Below are positions 12,222 through 24,992 of a stretch of 64,000 bases of DNA, in pieces (within the stretch, counting starts at the first letter, position 1; every line of letters begins with the position of its first letter). The stretch lies in the NCBI GenBank assembly GCA_945643635.1, contig CALZFC010000243.1, positions 1 through 64,000 on the forward strand. The letters run 5' to 3'. The position numbers and the translations under genes were made by a program. The stretch is from Allodiplogaster sudhausi (lineage: Eukaryota; Nematoda; Chromadorea; Rhabditida; Diplogasteridae). The notes beneath the pieces are model-generated. The model ran no database searches and was not told the origin of the DNA. It was given only the letters and a program-made list of their open reading frames with translations.

Positions 12222-14807
12222 TCAAATCGTCGTCTTCCTCTTCGCTTTCGTATTCGCTGTGAATTCCTTGTGCACCTCGTTCCATGAATCGGCGAGAGAA
12301 GTGAAATATGCGTCGTGGTTCACTCCGCGTTCGATCACTTCCTTTCTTCTACTCAAACTGTTTGAGGTAATCTTTCTCTTTATATATTTTTTACTTTATA
12401 TCTGTCGAAATTGTTTTTTATAAAGAGTTTTTTTTTTAGAAAGAATACCGAATTTTGCGTAGGATCGAAGCGTACGACTCGTGCCGACTGCATAATAAAG
12501 TTGGAATTAGGACGATGAGAGAAAGCTAAAAATAGAATAGGATATTGTTATACATATATATAAACATATTTAATGTAAATCAACTAATGAAATACCTAAT
12601 TGAGAAAAATTACAATTTTCGCCTTTCTATAATCGCTTGTTCAGATACGTATTTTTTTGTATGATTCGCTAATATGATAATATATCGACCATATTATAAA
12701 TATTATTCATAATATATCACCCTCAATGTTAATTAACATTAGAAAAGTGCGACTAACCGTTCTTACGACAAGAAAGGGCACAGCTTTCTGTTTACTGCAA
12801 GCTTCTACCGAGTATACGTAAAAGATTCCGAAGAAGAGACGGCCAAGCAAATCGATAATTGTTACACACGAATCGCCAATCACCTGGAATGTTAAATCAT
12901 TCTGGACGACTTAAGAAAAGATATCATTTAAAAAAATTTATCAAAAGAATAATTATAATAATACTTATTATTATTGTTATAACAATTCAGACTGTGTGAA
13001 AGTGCGTATGGTTATTTCTTCTGATTATTACTAAAATGTCTAGAATAAAAATACGAACAAATATAAGTAGAGCCTGGAGCGCTCGCATATTCTCGTTGGC
13101 TTGATATCTTGAAGCAATCGAAATCATTCCGCCTCTTGTCACTGAACGCCATTCCTTATTATGTCGGCTCAGGCGGAAATTGATCAGCCAAATTAAGATC
13201 GACGCCTGCAAATCATCTCTTAATATTCATATAACGAGCAGATATTCGAATGTTAAACGTTCATTATTTGAGAGAAAGCAAGACTTTACTGATATTGCTT
13301 TTTAAATGGTAAATTGCCATTTGTATTGTTCGTACAGATTGCATTTCCACGAATCCGAAAACTAATTTCATCTTGGGAGTATCCACTCTTCTTTTCGCAT
13401 GGTGCACAAACGCGAAAAGAAGAGCACACACGCATGAGAGTCTTTGCATTCTCACATAATCTGTCGTTGATAAGACGTTAAAAATCATACGATGCTGCTT
13501 AATGCTGAAATTCCAAGAAGAATGAAAGTGCCCCATTCGCTGTCGTCAAGTGCTGCTGTAATCGTAAGTAAACCCTTTCTCTTTCGGTCAGAGATATACA
13601 ACCATAAAGGAGAAGAAGAAGAAAAATGATAAATAAATTACAAAGAAAAATTCTAACGCGTAATTAGCAAGGCGTAGCACGCAGAGCTAGCTAACTGAAT
13701 GGTTCGATATTTTGTATCGAATTTAGGTCTTTATTTTTTTTAGAAATAAAAATAAAAATAAAATTACGTGTAATAATGTGATAATATACATGCAACTTCT
13801 CCGCAATACGTTAATATTAAATTAATGACAAAAAAAAACTTTTTTTAAATAAATTAAAGTTTAAGTAATTGAAGGTGGCGTACACAGAGTGGAAGTGCTG
13901 CGAGTGCGAGCCATGGCCGTCTTCGCTTCTCGTATGAATGAGAGAGGACTGTCGCAGTAAGACGCTCGATCACTGCTGCCACAACTAGAAAGTTCGCCGA
14001 CAGATAGCCAGCGAAGCCCAAACTCCTGATTATTCTCAAAAGTTTCATCTTTATCGATAAACAGTAATGTTAACATTTGTATTTTTGTAATACATATGTA
14101 TGTTAACTTTGTGAGAAAATATAACTTTTAACTAATAAAAATTCATATGATTTAAATGCTTTTAGTGGTTCGTTGATGGGAAAATTTAAATAATAGGCTT
14201 GTTTCAAGCAATGTTACTTAGTATTAAATGTATGTAAATAAAGAATTATTAAAAAATATTTACAAAGAAAGCAAAGAATATCTTTACTCGAGAATATGGC
14301 CGTCGTCCCCGAAAAAGTAGCCGAGGGGCGATGCAAGAATGGACGGAGTCTGCGCGAGAGCGGACGTCAAGTAAGCGCAGATGAGAGCGCCGAAGAGAAT
14401 GCTCAAAAAGGCTAGACACTCATATTCGTCATCTAAGTTCATTGAAATATTCGCTGCGAACTTCAGCCAATGGCGAGAGAGCATGGGGTTTTTTATAGAG
14501 ACCTTACTAAAACGCATAAATTCATTTAGATTACAGTCCTTAAAAATATACTTACCTGAAATTTGGGTGAAATCTCTGCGCCGCGCAGCAGTGCACAACG
14601 AGGAGAGCAGCAAATGCAGACACGATTATTGCTACCTGTCATTGCAGTATTTTAAATATCAAACAACTTTTTTCCGAAAGTGCGTAAGTCTATCGGAATA
14701 TTGAATAATTATTTGAAAAATTTTTTTAATCTTTCAGCGAGAAGGCACTGTACTTGGAAAAGCATGTAGCCTGTGATAGGCCACGTGTCCGAAGGAACGC
14801 AGCTCAT
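12222..14807 (-). CDS. Sre-like seven-transmembrane chemoreceptor (intact, 309 aa)
   Basis: This is a predicted serpentine G-protein-coupled receptor of the nematode Sre type, presumably a ciliary chemosensory receptor in neurons. Nine exons with matching phases give a 930-base reading frame: 14754-14807, 14556-14635, 14288-14401, 13886-14025, 13491-13555, 13059-13205, 12767-12883, 12449-12525 and 12222-12357. Family marks: TM1 ends in RFHPNF; the intracellular end of TM3 reads VIERLTATVLSHSYEKRRRPW; the loop before TM6 reads ASRYQANENMRALQALLIF; and the C-terminal tail has NHDAYFTSLADSW. The start gives an extracellular DTWPITGY segment shared with unit 2. A little shorter than typical Sre proteins. 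It is the only unit of four that splices cleanly. The Sre class is inferred from motifs; a neighbouring serpentine class is possible. Confidence 0.75.
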
Positions 14808-16948
14808 GGTTGCAGTCTGTACGTATTGCGACAGTTTTTTTCTGTGGAAGATGGTCGTCAGGGTACAATTCTCTAAATAGTAATGTTATTTTACCTTAGA
14901 CAATACCGTATACTGTTCAGCAGAGACACTTCACTTTTCATGCACCGAGCTGTACATACTTCAGGCAAAGGCAATAAATACAAGGAAGAAGAAAGATTCC
15001 GGGAAGTAATACATATATTGCAAGAGAGAAATGCGGCAAATTGAGAAAAGCCCATTTCCGCATGTATACATTTATTCCCTCTTCTTATTGTGACGGCCAG
15101 AAAACTAATGGGAACACGAAGACGGATGATGGCGAATGCAAAACGAACGAGAAATTGGCGACTATTCTTGAAGAAAAGCGATTTGTCAGCAAGGTAATTT
15201 CTGGAAATCCGTCGTAAACGAACAGGACAGGGTGTCATAAAAATTCATGCAATTTGCTATGCGGTTTGCTAGCATCAAGATATATTTATAAGTAAAGAGA
15301 ACGCTCCATTAGAAAAGAGCAATGCAGATTAAGAAAGTGATAGCGCATATGAGAAAGTAGACAAGTGTACATATATCTACATACATCTTTATATACCGAG
15401 TCACTCGCTAACTATACTTTTCGCTGTTAGCGTGGGTTATTGGAATTTGCAGCAAATGTGTTCTTGCTGACCAAAACTTTTCTCTATGTATATATTTCGT
15501 GCTATGACGAAACATTCGAAAAGGTGCACAAAAATTAAAATTTACAGCAGATTTGGAGAAAAAGGGGGCCATGAGCAGTCATGTTGGCGACAGCAACTGA
15601 GGTGACGCAATTTGGGTTTCGGCGTGGGCAGTTTGTACTGAGTTCCCGAGTTCTACTTTTAAGTCATCCCCCAAGTCACCGTTACATCTTAATTCGTGGT
15701 TCCTATTCATGGGGCGTCGAGCTGATTCGTATGACTTGTCGACTCGATCTGAATGACCCCTGGGTCAGAGAAACAGACACCCTAACACCCGCGAAGAGGA
15801 TCTCTTTGATCATCCGGAAAGCAGGGGAAACAAGCTTGAATCTTTATATTTCCACAAATGAATGATGGAATATTGCAAAAGCCCATTCCTAAATGAATGC
15901 CTATTCATAATATGTTGCATTTTCCTTGCTTGTTGAAGACCAGAAATCAAATGGTGTTATGTGGGTGCATTGCTAATACAAAATCAAGGAGAAATTAGCA
16001 GGATATTCTTCGAGGAAAAGGTCTTCAAGCGATTCTTTGCATATTCGTCATACACACAGAGAAGGATGTTACGTGGAGCGTAACATTGGAACATAACAAT
16101 AATGTTATTGAAATGCACCGGAACATCTCATGTAGCTCTGGACGTTACATTTAATGCGCAACCCGAAATGTTACGCGCGACGTAACATGCAGGGTTTAAC
16201 AAAAATGTTACGTTTGCCCGCGGCAAGGAGCACTTGCTCTTAAGCCACGCCCCCTTCACATCTTTATGTCCGCTCACTGATAAAATGCAGCTGGAAACAC
16301 TGGTTTTTATACATATTTATTATTCTTTTAAGCATATTTATTATACAAAACCCTTTATTACACTAAACAAAATATGCTTAAGAACGTGAGAGCAGCAGAA
16401 GCCACCCGCTAGGGCATATAACATGAAAAATGCTTGAAAAACAGTCAAATAAATTAGAAAAGTCCGAAAATGAGATAAAAGCATACATATCGTTATCCTA
16501 CAAGTAATACAAAAACTGCAAAAGTTGAAAAACTGGCTAACTTGGTTTGTAGAGTCGTGTTGGCGTCGTCGTCGTTGTATCTGGAATTAGAACTGAGATT
16601 TTTACAATCGCCCGTACCCGAACCAGCACCCCGCGCTCCACGCACCCAAGCTACAACCACCCCACTACGCGCCCCCGCGATCTGAATGTTGAAGAACTTA
16701 TCCAGATGAAAAGGGCGGTGCCCATAGAGAACGTTGAGAAGAGAATGGAAAGAGTGGGAGACAGAAAGAGGAAAGAGACAGAGTAAGAGAGAGAGAGAGA
16801 GAGAGTGAGATAGAGAGACAGAAAGAGGAAAGAGACAGAGGAAAAGAGAGAGAGAGAGAACTCTACGAACTCGGTCTATCCATCTGTGTCAATTTGGTTG
16901 TAAGAGCCAAAAGGTTTTTCGAGAGTTTTACTGCTCAACGTGACCTAT

Positions 16949-17209
16949 GTTGCGTCTCTCTCTATCCTACGTTGTTCTACAGTAAAAGGCGGTTCTTTTG
17001 AGCTATTTAATGTTGCATAAAAGTAAGTCTGAACGATTTCCGAACTCGAGGTCTGGGAACAAAAATATGTCCGTTTTTGCGTTTCTTTTGAGAAAATCAC
17101 TTCGAGAGAGCCCATAAGATGCGTCTCTCTCTATCCTACATTTTTCTACAGAAAAAGGCGGTTTTTTTGAGCTATTTAATGTTGTATAATAGTAAGTCTG
17201 AATGATTAG
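16949..17209. repeat. About 90-bp direct repeat inside the 6.5-kb element
   Basis: The sequence at 16949-17042 (GCGTCTCTCTCTATCCTACG, then AAAAGGCGG and GAGCTATTTAATGTTG) recurs at 17117-17209 with few differences. The copies start about 168 bases apart. No coding capacity is evident. The rest of 16240-17995 holds GA-rich stretches and a GC-rich patch near 16610-16680, and I see no gene in it. Confidence 0.6.
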
Positions 17210-17519
17210 ACTTTTAAAAGAAGTTTCCTCATCCGAAGAGAAATAAAATATGCCTCAGTTATTGCGTTTCTTTTTAAACGACGACTTTTCGTCAACTGGC
17301 ATATTATGCAATTTTTTTACTACAATTTTCCAGTGTTTTGCGCAATCATGTAGAGTGTTCATCATCTCGCTGTTCATTCTTGCTGTTAACAAGGGTCACA
17401 GTTCATTTTGTACTCCCTCGAACTCTCTCTTCATTCTAATTAATAACTGCTAATCCATCCTTAGTATCGCTTCGCTGCTATTAGATCGAAGAGAGACGAA
17501 ATTTAGAGAGAGGGCGAAG

Positions 17520-17526
17520 CACCGAC

Positions 17527-17610
<84 letters not shown>

Positions 17611-17640
17611 AAGAGAGAGAAAGAGAGAGAGAGAAAGAAG
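17520..17640. repeat. (GA)n microsatellite tract
   Basis: Nearly pure GA repeat of about 110 bases, read as serine/leucine repeats on the opposite strand. The apparent frame across it is a by-product of the repeat. A matching (TC)n tract lies at 18241-18310 inside an intron of the neighbouring gene, so the two have opposite orientation. Confidence 0.85.
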
Positions 17641-17845
17641 TAGATTGACTAACTGAGAGAGAAGGGGAGGAAACAAAAAATGAAGAGAGAGATTGAAATG
17701 TCACTGTGTCCAAGACTCTTTCTGCCGATCGACATACTTTATGTCATTATCACTGTCTCTTTGGAACAGAGCAATTAATTCATTCTTAAACGCATCTCAA
17801 CTAACAGTCAAAACAATTCTTACAAGATTTGGAACAAACAAATTC

Positions 17846-18035
17846 TTCAAATAAGAAAATAATCCCTATAATCAGGAGACTGAATTTAATGTACAAGTTA
17901 CTTCTACAAGCGAAAAAAGAGTATATTCACAAGAAACTTCAAATAAGATAATATATCCCTATAATCAGGAGAATGAGCTTAATGAACAAGATACTTTAAC
18001 ATGAGAAAAGAAAAAATATATTATATTCACAAGAA
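17846..18035. repeat. Imperfect tandem duplication (about 90 bp) over the SAMD3-like stop codon
   Basis: CAAATAAGAAAATAATCCCT followed by ATAATCAGGAGA at 17846-17930 recurs as CAAATAAGATAATATATCCC plus ATAATCAGGAGA from 17938. The predicted stop codon of the minus-strand gene (17996-17998) lies in the second copy. Confidence 0.55.
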
Positions 18036-18236
18036 TATGATGAGTACATTAGGTGAGAGAGTAGACCAAGTGCAGGAGAGATCGGCGCAGGGAACTTGAG
18101 GTCGAACTGCCAGTAAGCAGCCACGAGTGTCAGCAATCCTTGCTCAAATCCTCCGCGTACCTGTAAAGTATGCAATCACAATCGATATGTAGCAAGCGTG
18201 GAGATAAAATAACGGAATCTTAGACTCATTTTAACG

Positions 18237-18277
<41 letters not shown>

Positions 18278-20202
18278 CTCTCTCTCTATCTCTTCTCTCT
18301 CTCTCCTTGTCTTTCAACACATTTTCTTCCTCTCTCTTTTCACTTAAACGAACATAAAGAAAATATCGAACCGTAATATCCAACTGCTCCAGAATGACTA
18401 CGTAGTCTCGCGATGAATCCCCATAGGCCACCAGAACCGGCTGTGTAACTCCAGAAGCGGCAAGACGCGAGACAACTCCGCTGACGGTGTGTTCTTCCTG
18501 GAAGAACGGTATGCCATAAGTAGTAAACTAATTTTGAACAAAAAAAAGCCGAACTATCCGATACTGCAGGTGATAAGTGCGCAATCGCTAGTGCGTATAA
18601 AGAATCTTTAGCTGCATAAAAACTATGTAAACCTCGAACTGGACGAAGAGGAGGGCGGAGCGGCTCAGTTGACGGTGTTTCGTCTTCGAGAAGAGTTGGA
18701 GCAAGCAGAGAAGACCGAGCAAGGAGTCACTCTCTGAGATATAACATAATATATCAATAATGCGAAAAGTTAAGGTGATGTGTTAAATATTAGCGCTCAG
18801 ATTACTGTAAGGCCTATTAAAAATAATCATTTAAAAGATGAATACGGTATTTCAACACGTAATTCTTTCGGATGCTTAAAGTGAATAAGTGAATAAAATA
18901 TAAAAATATAAAAAGAATAATGACAAAGGTCGCCTATTGTCTCACTCAAAGTGTTCGCATCCTCTGCTGCCTTCTTTTCCTGCTCACTCAGCTCGCGATC
19001 GGCGAATGCCATAATCGACGGAAGAATGAAGCTTCGCCACCTTTCGCCAAAGGTTGAGGCCGTCTTAGCTTGAGTTTCGACAAAGTCGTCGACGATCTAT
19101 TAATGAAAAACCTCGACTTGAAGCTACTGCCTTACATGATAAAGAAGTATTCTTGCAAATTTATTTCCAAAAATCTAACCAGATCTCCCTTGCTGAGTAT
19201 CGAATATCTGGAGAAGCACTCGCGTGGAGAATGGGTCCGGCAGAAGGATACGCGAGCATTTCTGAGAATAGAGTTCATATCATAAATTCTTTTATTCTTT
19301 TTGAAAAAAACCTTGTGGCATTCAAAAGCTGGCGGTGAGCTGCACATTTGTAAACCATTGTGTTCACATCCTGCAACATTAATTTGCATCAGCTGCATAG
19401 ATTAATGCTCTTAATCGAATTGGCAATTAAGGTATGTTTGAATTAGTTCTACCTGTAATTGCATTGCTGTCTCGGGGACCACGTCATCCGCATATGCAGT
19501 TGGTCTGTTGTAGCTCCTTGGAGTAAAGCGGCCATCCTTCTTCATTCGTTGCTGAACTTGTCGAATGTGCAACTCAACGGCAGAAGAACCGTCACCGACA
19601 AATGTTCGCTGTAGAGTTAAAAAAATTGAATTTGGATCGCTCACTTCTATCTTTTTACAACACAATCTCTCTCTCCTTCCATCTTTAACTGACAATATCA
19701 ACAGATGGATACTTCTCGAGAAGGTGAAGCGTAAAGCGACGAACTTCGACTGCTTCGGGATGAAACTGTCTGCAACAGAAGACTTGAAAGTCCTTGTTTT
19801 ATAAATTAAATGTTTACAAAGCTATTTAGAAACGTCTTCAGAAATCTAAAAGGGTATAAAATCATAATACGAGAGGGAACCTTGTGCAGTTTTGCAGGAC
19901 GAAATTGGCGATTCTTCTCTTCACAAAGTTCCTGTCGGTGTCGAAATGCTGCAGGCGGTAGTTGGCGTCACCTTTGAGCCTCTCGAGTATTGCCACTCCT
20001 CTTTTGTCTTTCAGGAGGTCTTCAAGCTGAGTTGAGCGTAGACGGTAGTTCAGAGTGTACGACCTCGCTCCTAGAATGGATTTCACATGTGTCCAGTCAA
20101 AACTTATTACTGTATAAAATATTCAGGGAATCATCTTACTGTCCAAGAGACGAGCAGGGTTTCGAGCGGTGCACGAGCTGAACTGCTGCCGAGAAACGTC
20201 AA
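17996..20202 (-). CDS. SAMD3-like (sterile alpha motif domain-containing 3-like) protein, 5' end not found
   Basis: Ten exons with compatible phases: 20140-20202, 19881-20070, 19694-19769, 19453-19608, 19312-19370, 19180-19261, 18946-19096, 18633-18733, 18372-18497 and 17996-18160. Recognisable blocks in order: LLKDKRGVAILERLK, then a helical KRRIANFVLQNCTRQFHPEA and FTLHLLEKYPSVD, matching the pattern of a repeat-rich family found beside SAM domains in SAMD3-like proteins of fish and cnidarians. Near the end come QPVLVAYGDSSRDYVVI and GLLTLVAAYWQFDLKFP, matching that family's C-terminal (F/Y)..FN..YP segment. I recognise the pattern from memory, not by search. Exons 5-6 are the weakest, since another frame there is also open. 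No start codon or SAM domain was found between 20203 and 22350. The gene lies wholly inside the putative transposon. Confidence 0.5.
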
Positions 20203-22350
20203 CTGAAATTATTGTTTTAATGAAGGAGAAATGCGTTTTTTTTTTGTTTTCTTAGTGTCGTTAAGTTTTTAATATTATATTCTTATATTTGTTTTCTATT
20301 TTTTCTTTACATTTTTTTTACAAACTTGTTTGTGTGACAGTTATTTTCAGAGCGTACAATCTTAAACGAATCGCTTAAGCGAATCGCACAATGAATATTT
20401 AAAAAAAATTGATAATAAATAAATAAAACTGATCCGGCATGTGTTAATAATGTTTTAATAGATACTATTCGGTGAGTAAAAAAAACTAGTATTTGCATTG
20501 TTAAATATGCATATGGTGAAAATGTAACCTCACCATTCTAAAATAAAAGGAGTATTTTTTTCGTTCGGAAATTCACATTTACTAATACAAACAATTCCGC
20601 TATTCATGTTCTCAGAGTAGAGTAGTCTTTTGGACATGTGCTAAAGAATAACACAAAGAAAATAAAACAGTAATTAGCCAGCATAAGTTAATATTTTACC
20701 ATACCTGTATGAGAAGACTCCTTGAAGAATGTGCGAATGGAGAACGACGGTTAAGCAACTGCAATAACGCATATTTATGATAGTGACTCAGGGAATAAAA
20801 GCCACTGTCGAGGTTCCAGAAAAATAGGATGGGGAAGGAGGTATTGGGCCTGGAAACAAGGGTGCGTTAACTGTTTCTGCCTAAATACTACTCAAAAAAA
20901 TGGTTGGGTATAGATTCGGGGGGAGCCAAAATCAGTCGATCAATCATTATAATTACTTGCGAAAATTTAAAAGAAATATCACAAACCCTACCTAGGCTGG
21001 TTCGTATAACTACAAATTGTAATATTAATTGAGCAGACACCACAAAATTTGCAACAGTATACTGTATCTAAGGCATGACTGGCATACTGTACAGTTTTAC
21101 TATCCTTCCCTTTCTGAACAAAATTTCCAGGTTGAATACTATTCAGAAAGGTGAATAAACAAGATGGAATTACCAAAAACGAAATATTAACATGAGGAAA
21201 AAACCCAATTTTCACTTTTCAACTTCTTATGCCTGAAAACATTAAATGAATTTCTTGGACGATTAGGTATAGTAGGTAGTTTGAGGACCGGAAAGGAAGG
21301 CATGTAAGAGAAAAAAGGAGTTTAACGGCAAAACAGGCTCAAACTATTAGTCGGTCGGTGAAGTAGACGTTATAATTTTAACTCTGCTCGAATAGCAAGA
21401 TGGAGTGTTATAAAAGATGCTCGAAAATGCGGTGGGTCACCATGTGTTGACCATGTTTCAATGGTTGAAATATTCAATCGAATCTTAAAATATGGGCAGA
21501 TAATAAATATATAAAATTTTCGCACCAATAGTCGAGAAGTGATGTGCTGGATTGACGCGGGTCACACGTGTGGAGTGCAGATGTAGCAGCCTTAAGAAAA
21601 TGAAACTCGTCACGCTGCATTATTTACGGGCAGCAACACCATTAACTAAGAATACAATAAAAGAAAAGCAACATAAAAGAATGTCGCCTAAATTGGGCCA
21701 GCGACAGGACTGGTACCAAAATGGTTAGAAAGAAACCTTAAATAGAAGCAAAGAAACATACACTAATGATATTAAGAAACAGGCTGACCTGTTGAAAGCG
21801 AAGAAACTTCTCGAACCAGGCCGAGTGGAGAGTGGAGAACAGTTGCCGAAGTCTAAAAACAAACAATTGATAAAAGATACTCAGCATATTGCATTATTTT
21901 CTGATTAATGACTAACAGAATAACTAATTCGCCGAAAAGCAAAAAGGACCTTTTCAAACAGTAAAATAAAAGCAAGCTGGAAAAAAATTTCCTACATTTG
22001 TTCAGCAAACTAATGCCATAAAAAATATAGCAGTAGAACTTTAAACAGATGCAAACATACTTACACAAATGAGATTTAAAAAAAAACAGCCTGACCTGTT
22101 TCAATTGAAGATAGTATCCGAGCCAAGCTGCTCTCTACAGCTAGCGATGCTCCGGACGACACTAACGACCTTAAATAGCAATAAAACAACGTTTAATTAA
22201 AAACGGAAAAGCGAAGAAACGAAAGTCAACACCGAAAAAATAACATGTCGGAAAAGGCATTTTTACACTGCGACGCATATTTAGTGTGCAGTGGTGAATA
22301 TTTGGAAATGACACTCGCTATTCACCGGTCGCAGTCGAGTCACCGCCTTT
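20203..22350. other. Non-coding interior of the 6.5-kb element
   Basis: No convincing exon is seen. A short minus-strand frame near 20704-20770 ends in a TACAG|GTATGG donor but is out of phase with the next exon. Two related stretches (21720-21850 and 22040-22140, sharing GCCTGACCTGTT and nearby adenine-rich sequence) form a diverged duplication. Confidence 0.5.
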
Positions 22351-22734
22351 CCGGCCAAACGTAACATTTTTGTGCATGCCCAAATGTAACGCTCCACGTA
22401 TCATCCAGGTATTTACAAAAAATGTTACGTTTTTTTTCTTAAGAGTAGGCGACGCTCACCCGGGCGAAAACATAACATGTTTTTCTCAGCGTAACATCTT
22501 TTTCCATAACATTTTTTGTGCATAACATTTTTTTCTGTGTGTACGACAAGCTGAAAAAAATTGTAAACATGCGCATGTGTTTCGCTATTATAAACGTTAT
22601 AATAAAAAAAGTCCTCTCATTCTATAAACAGAACGTAACATTAGAGAAGAGATGTATGCGATTTCTAATTCTGACCGTATATCTGGCATGAGAGAATTGG
22701 AATCGGAGGAAAAAGTGGATAATATCTGATTTCG

Positions 22735-22738
<4 letters not shown>

Positions 22739-22787
<49 letters not shown>
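22739..22787. repeat. (TA)n microsatellite
   Basis: Uninterrupted TA dinucleotide run of about 49 bases in the duplicated flank to the right of the 6.5-kb element. Open frames across it encode only Tyr-Ile repeats and are not genes. Confidence 0.95.
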
Positions 22788-22788
<1 letters not shown>

Positions 22789-23128
22789 CAATCTTGCATG
22801 CAGCAAATGTGTTCTTTCCGATCGCCTTCATCCGTTTAGAGAATCGTTCTGAGCCTTTGCCTAACGCAACATTCGAACAGCTGCTCGCTAATTACATATG
22901 TACATGTGCTTTGAAAAGAAGAGTGTGTTTTAGAAAGGACGCGAACAAGTCTGAATATACAATTATGAGTATTCATGCAGAGTACATACGTTGTATGCAG
23001 AGACATACACATGTGATTCACCTGGCGAGCAATATTTGTTAACAAAATGTTTTCTTCCGGCTAGCAATATTTGTTAATAAAATGTTACGTTATTGTATTC
23101 ATTGTAACAAACTTAAAAGAAGGGCAAC

Positions 23129-23164
23129 ATTTCAATAGAGAAATGCCAATTTCTCTATTGAAAT
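23129..23164. repeat. Perfect 16-bp-stem hairpin
   Basis: ATTTCAATAGAGAAAT at 23129-23144 is followed by GCCA and then its exact reverse complement (23149-23164). It lies in the non-coding interval 22544-24992, where no gene is recognised. That interval otherwise holds duplicated receptor-flank sequence up to about 23.5 kb and then AT-rich DNA. Confidence 0.8.
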
Positions 23165-24992
23165 TTTGTCCGCTTCGGCAGCGTCGTTTATGTGAAACGA
23201 AGAAATTTGATTGCAAGAAGAATGAAACGACCACCATGAAAACTCTTGTAATGTCAAGGAGAACGAGAATGAATTACCATTCAATTTTTTGCACATTAAA
23301 CAAACCATATATGTAGTATGTAGCATTGTGTTCGTCTCGCTTTGGGACAAGACATGTTGATTTTTTTAATGAATTACTTGTTTCACAAAATGTCAACAGC
23401 GCACAATTCCAAGCAGATTCATTGAGATTTTCGTTAGAAAAAATGTACGGTAGTTCACTGATTGTGAGATTTTCGCACACAGAAAGGAGGAATTTGGCCG
23501 AAAAAGAATGATTCACCGAAAAAGAATGAATATTTGAACTGCCCGCTCCCTCGGAGTATGCGCTGCCATTCTCGCCGTGCTTTTTCGCACAAACTCGCTA
23601 TGTGAAAGTAGCACGCGAGAGTGCAAAAAGGGATCGCGGGAATTTTTCACCTCACATCTCATAATTTTTCGGCGACCACCCGCATTTAAAACTGTTAGCA
23701 AATTTTTTGCAACCGAAAAGAAAATGAAACTAATGGCAAACCCAAATAGAGTTTTGTTTTAATAAAGCATCATTGCGTAGTTTCCTTTTTTTCAAAATAA
23801 GTTGTTTTTTTTTAATATTCTTTATTCGTGAAAGAGAGAAATGCCTTGTGTTTATAACACTGATCGTTACGATACATAAACAGATATCGATTGATTTCAT
23901 ACATAGCTGCGTTAAATGATAGACATAAATGTGTCGTCTTTCCAAAGATGAGAAATCGGAAAATAGGAAGACATCATGTTGAAATATAGTGAAAACATTG
24001 ACGGAAAAAGGGAAACGCTGAATATCTCAAAACCTTTTGTCCACGCCTAGATGGAACATTCCTCATACCCACATTAAACATTGTCCATTACAGTGATGGA
24101 ATATTAAACAAAAGTGTTGAAATGTATAGCAGGTAAATGCGAAATACTAGAGATATACTGATTTTTTTTACAATACTAAGCGGATTGCTTTCAATACATA
24201 CATAGATACATACTGTAGGTACATATGTATGAATATATGAATTGCTACTTATGAACAAAAATAATTTTCGGCTCGCAGCGCTCAGCAAATTCAAGCAGTT
24301 GTATCGAATAGTGTGTTTGCTTTAATTAGAATTAACTAAAATTATTGGATTTTACAGCTACATAAAAATTAAGCGAATTGCTAGGCGCATTATTATAGCA
24401 TATTTTTGGATGCTTTTTGGGTTGCTCCTTTCACTAAAAAAATCATGTGAACTTTTAAGCTTTATGTAGAGGTATAAAATAAATAAATAAAAATTCGACA
24501 TAAATTTTTGATAACAGTTTTGACTACAAGGAAGAATGGCTACCTAGCTGCTGCGAGGCTTTCCTAATCTAATGTGACATTTGCACTATGCAATTTACAC
24601 AAGTCAGCTTCCCACGGAACTGCAGGAGACACGTATGCATATGTTCTGTTCAAAAGGTTGCGTAGAAAAAGCAGGTGAAGTGGTTAGACAAGCAAATGGG
24701 GAACTGGGGAAGAAGAATGAAAAGGAAACTTGGGAGTAATTAATAGATCAAAACGGAAAAGGGGAAAGCAAAAATCAAACTTCAAAACAGAAAAAAAATG
24801 GTGAAAACTTAGGACTAAGCAGATTGGTCGGCAAAATCTGGATTTGGGATTAAGGATTTGGAAAAAATTCAGCCTTGAAGGCCATGAGCGCGAGAGCGGG
24901 ATCAAAAGAAGCTAAAGCTACCGGGAAGAGCCTGAAGTGAAGTAGAGGGAGCGAGTGTCGAACGAGGGGTGGGGCGAGCTTGCGCGGGGGCC

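Larger units (their letters stand above)
16051..22543. mobile_element. 6.5-kb DNA transposon-like element carrying a SAMD3-like gene
   Basis: The termini are TACACACAGA (16051) and TCTGTGTGTA (22543). Both ends carry about 190 bases of repeated TGTTACG/CGTAACA motifs in both orientations, a subterminal repeat pattern common in DNA transposons. The flanking DNA (15080-16050 on the left, 22544 onward on the right) aligns to one continuous stretch at about 10640-11410 beside receptor unit 3. There CGTCACATGAGAAGGTGAAA is uninterrupted. The junction flanks are CGTCA and CGACA, so the target duplication is uncertain. The interior holds an intron-containing minus-strand gene (17996-20202) and no recognisable transposase. 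Superfamily not assigned. Confidence 0.6.

Noticed and set aside
14891..15238. 115-aa minus-strand frame upstream of the intact receptor
   Set aside because: Its homologous region at 10553-10800 has a different, shorter frame with poor protein similarity, so the DNA is conserved as duplicated flank and not as coding sequence.
20704..20783. Possible first exon of the SAMD3-like gene (MRYCSC...)
   Set aside because: It has a donor-like end but its phase does not match the next exon at 20202, so it was not joined.
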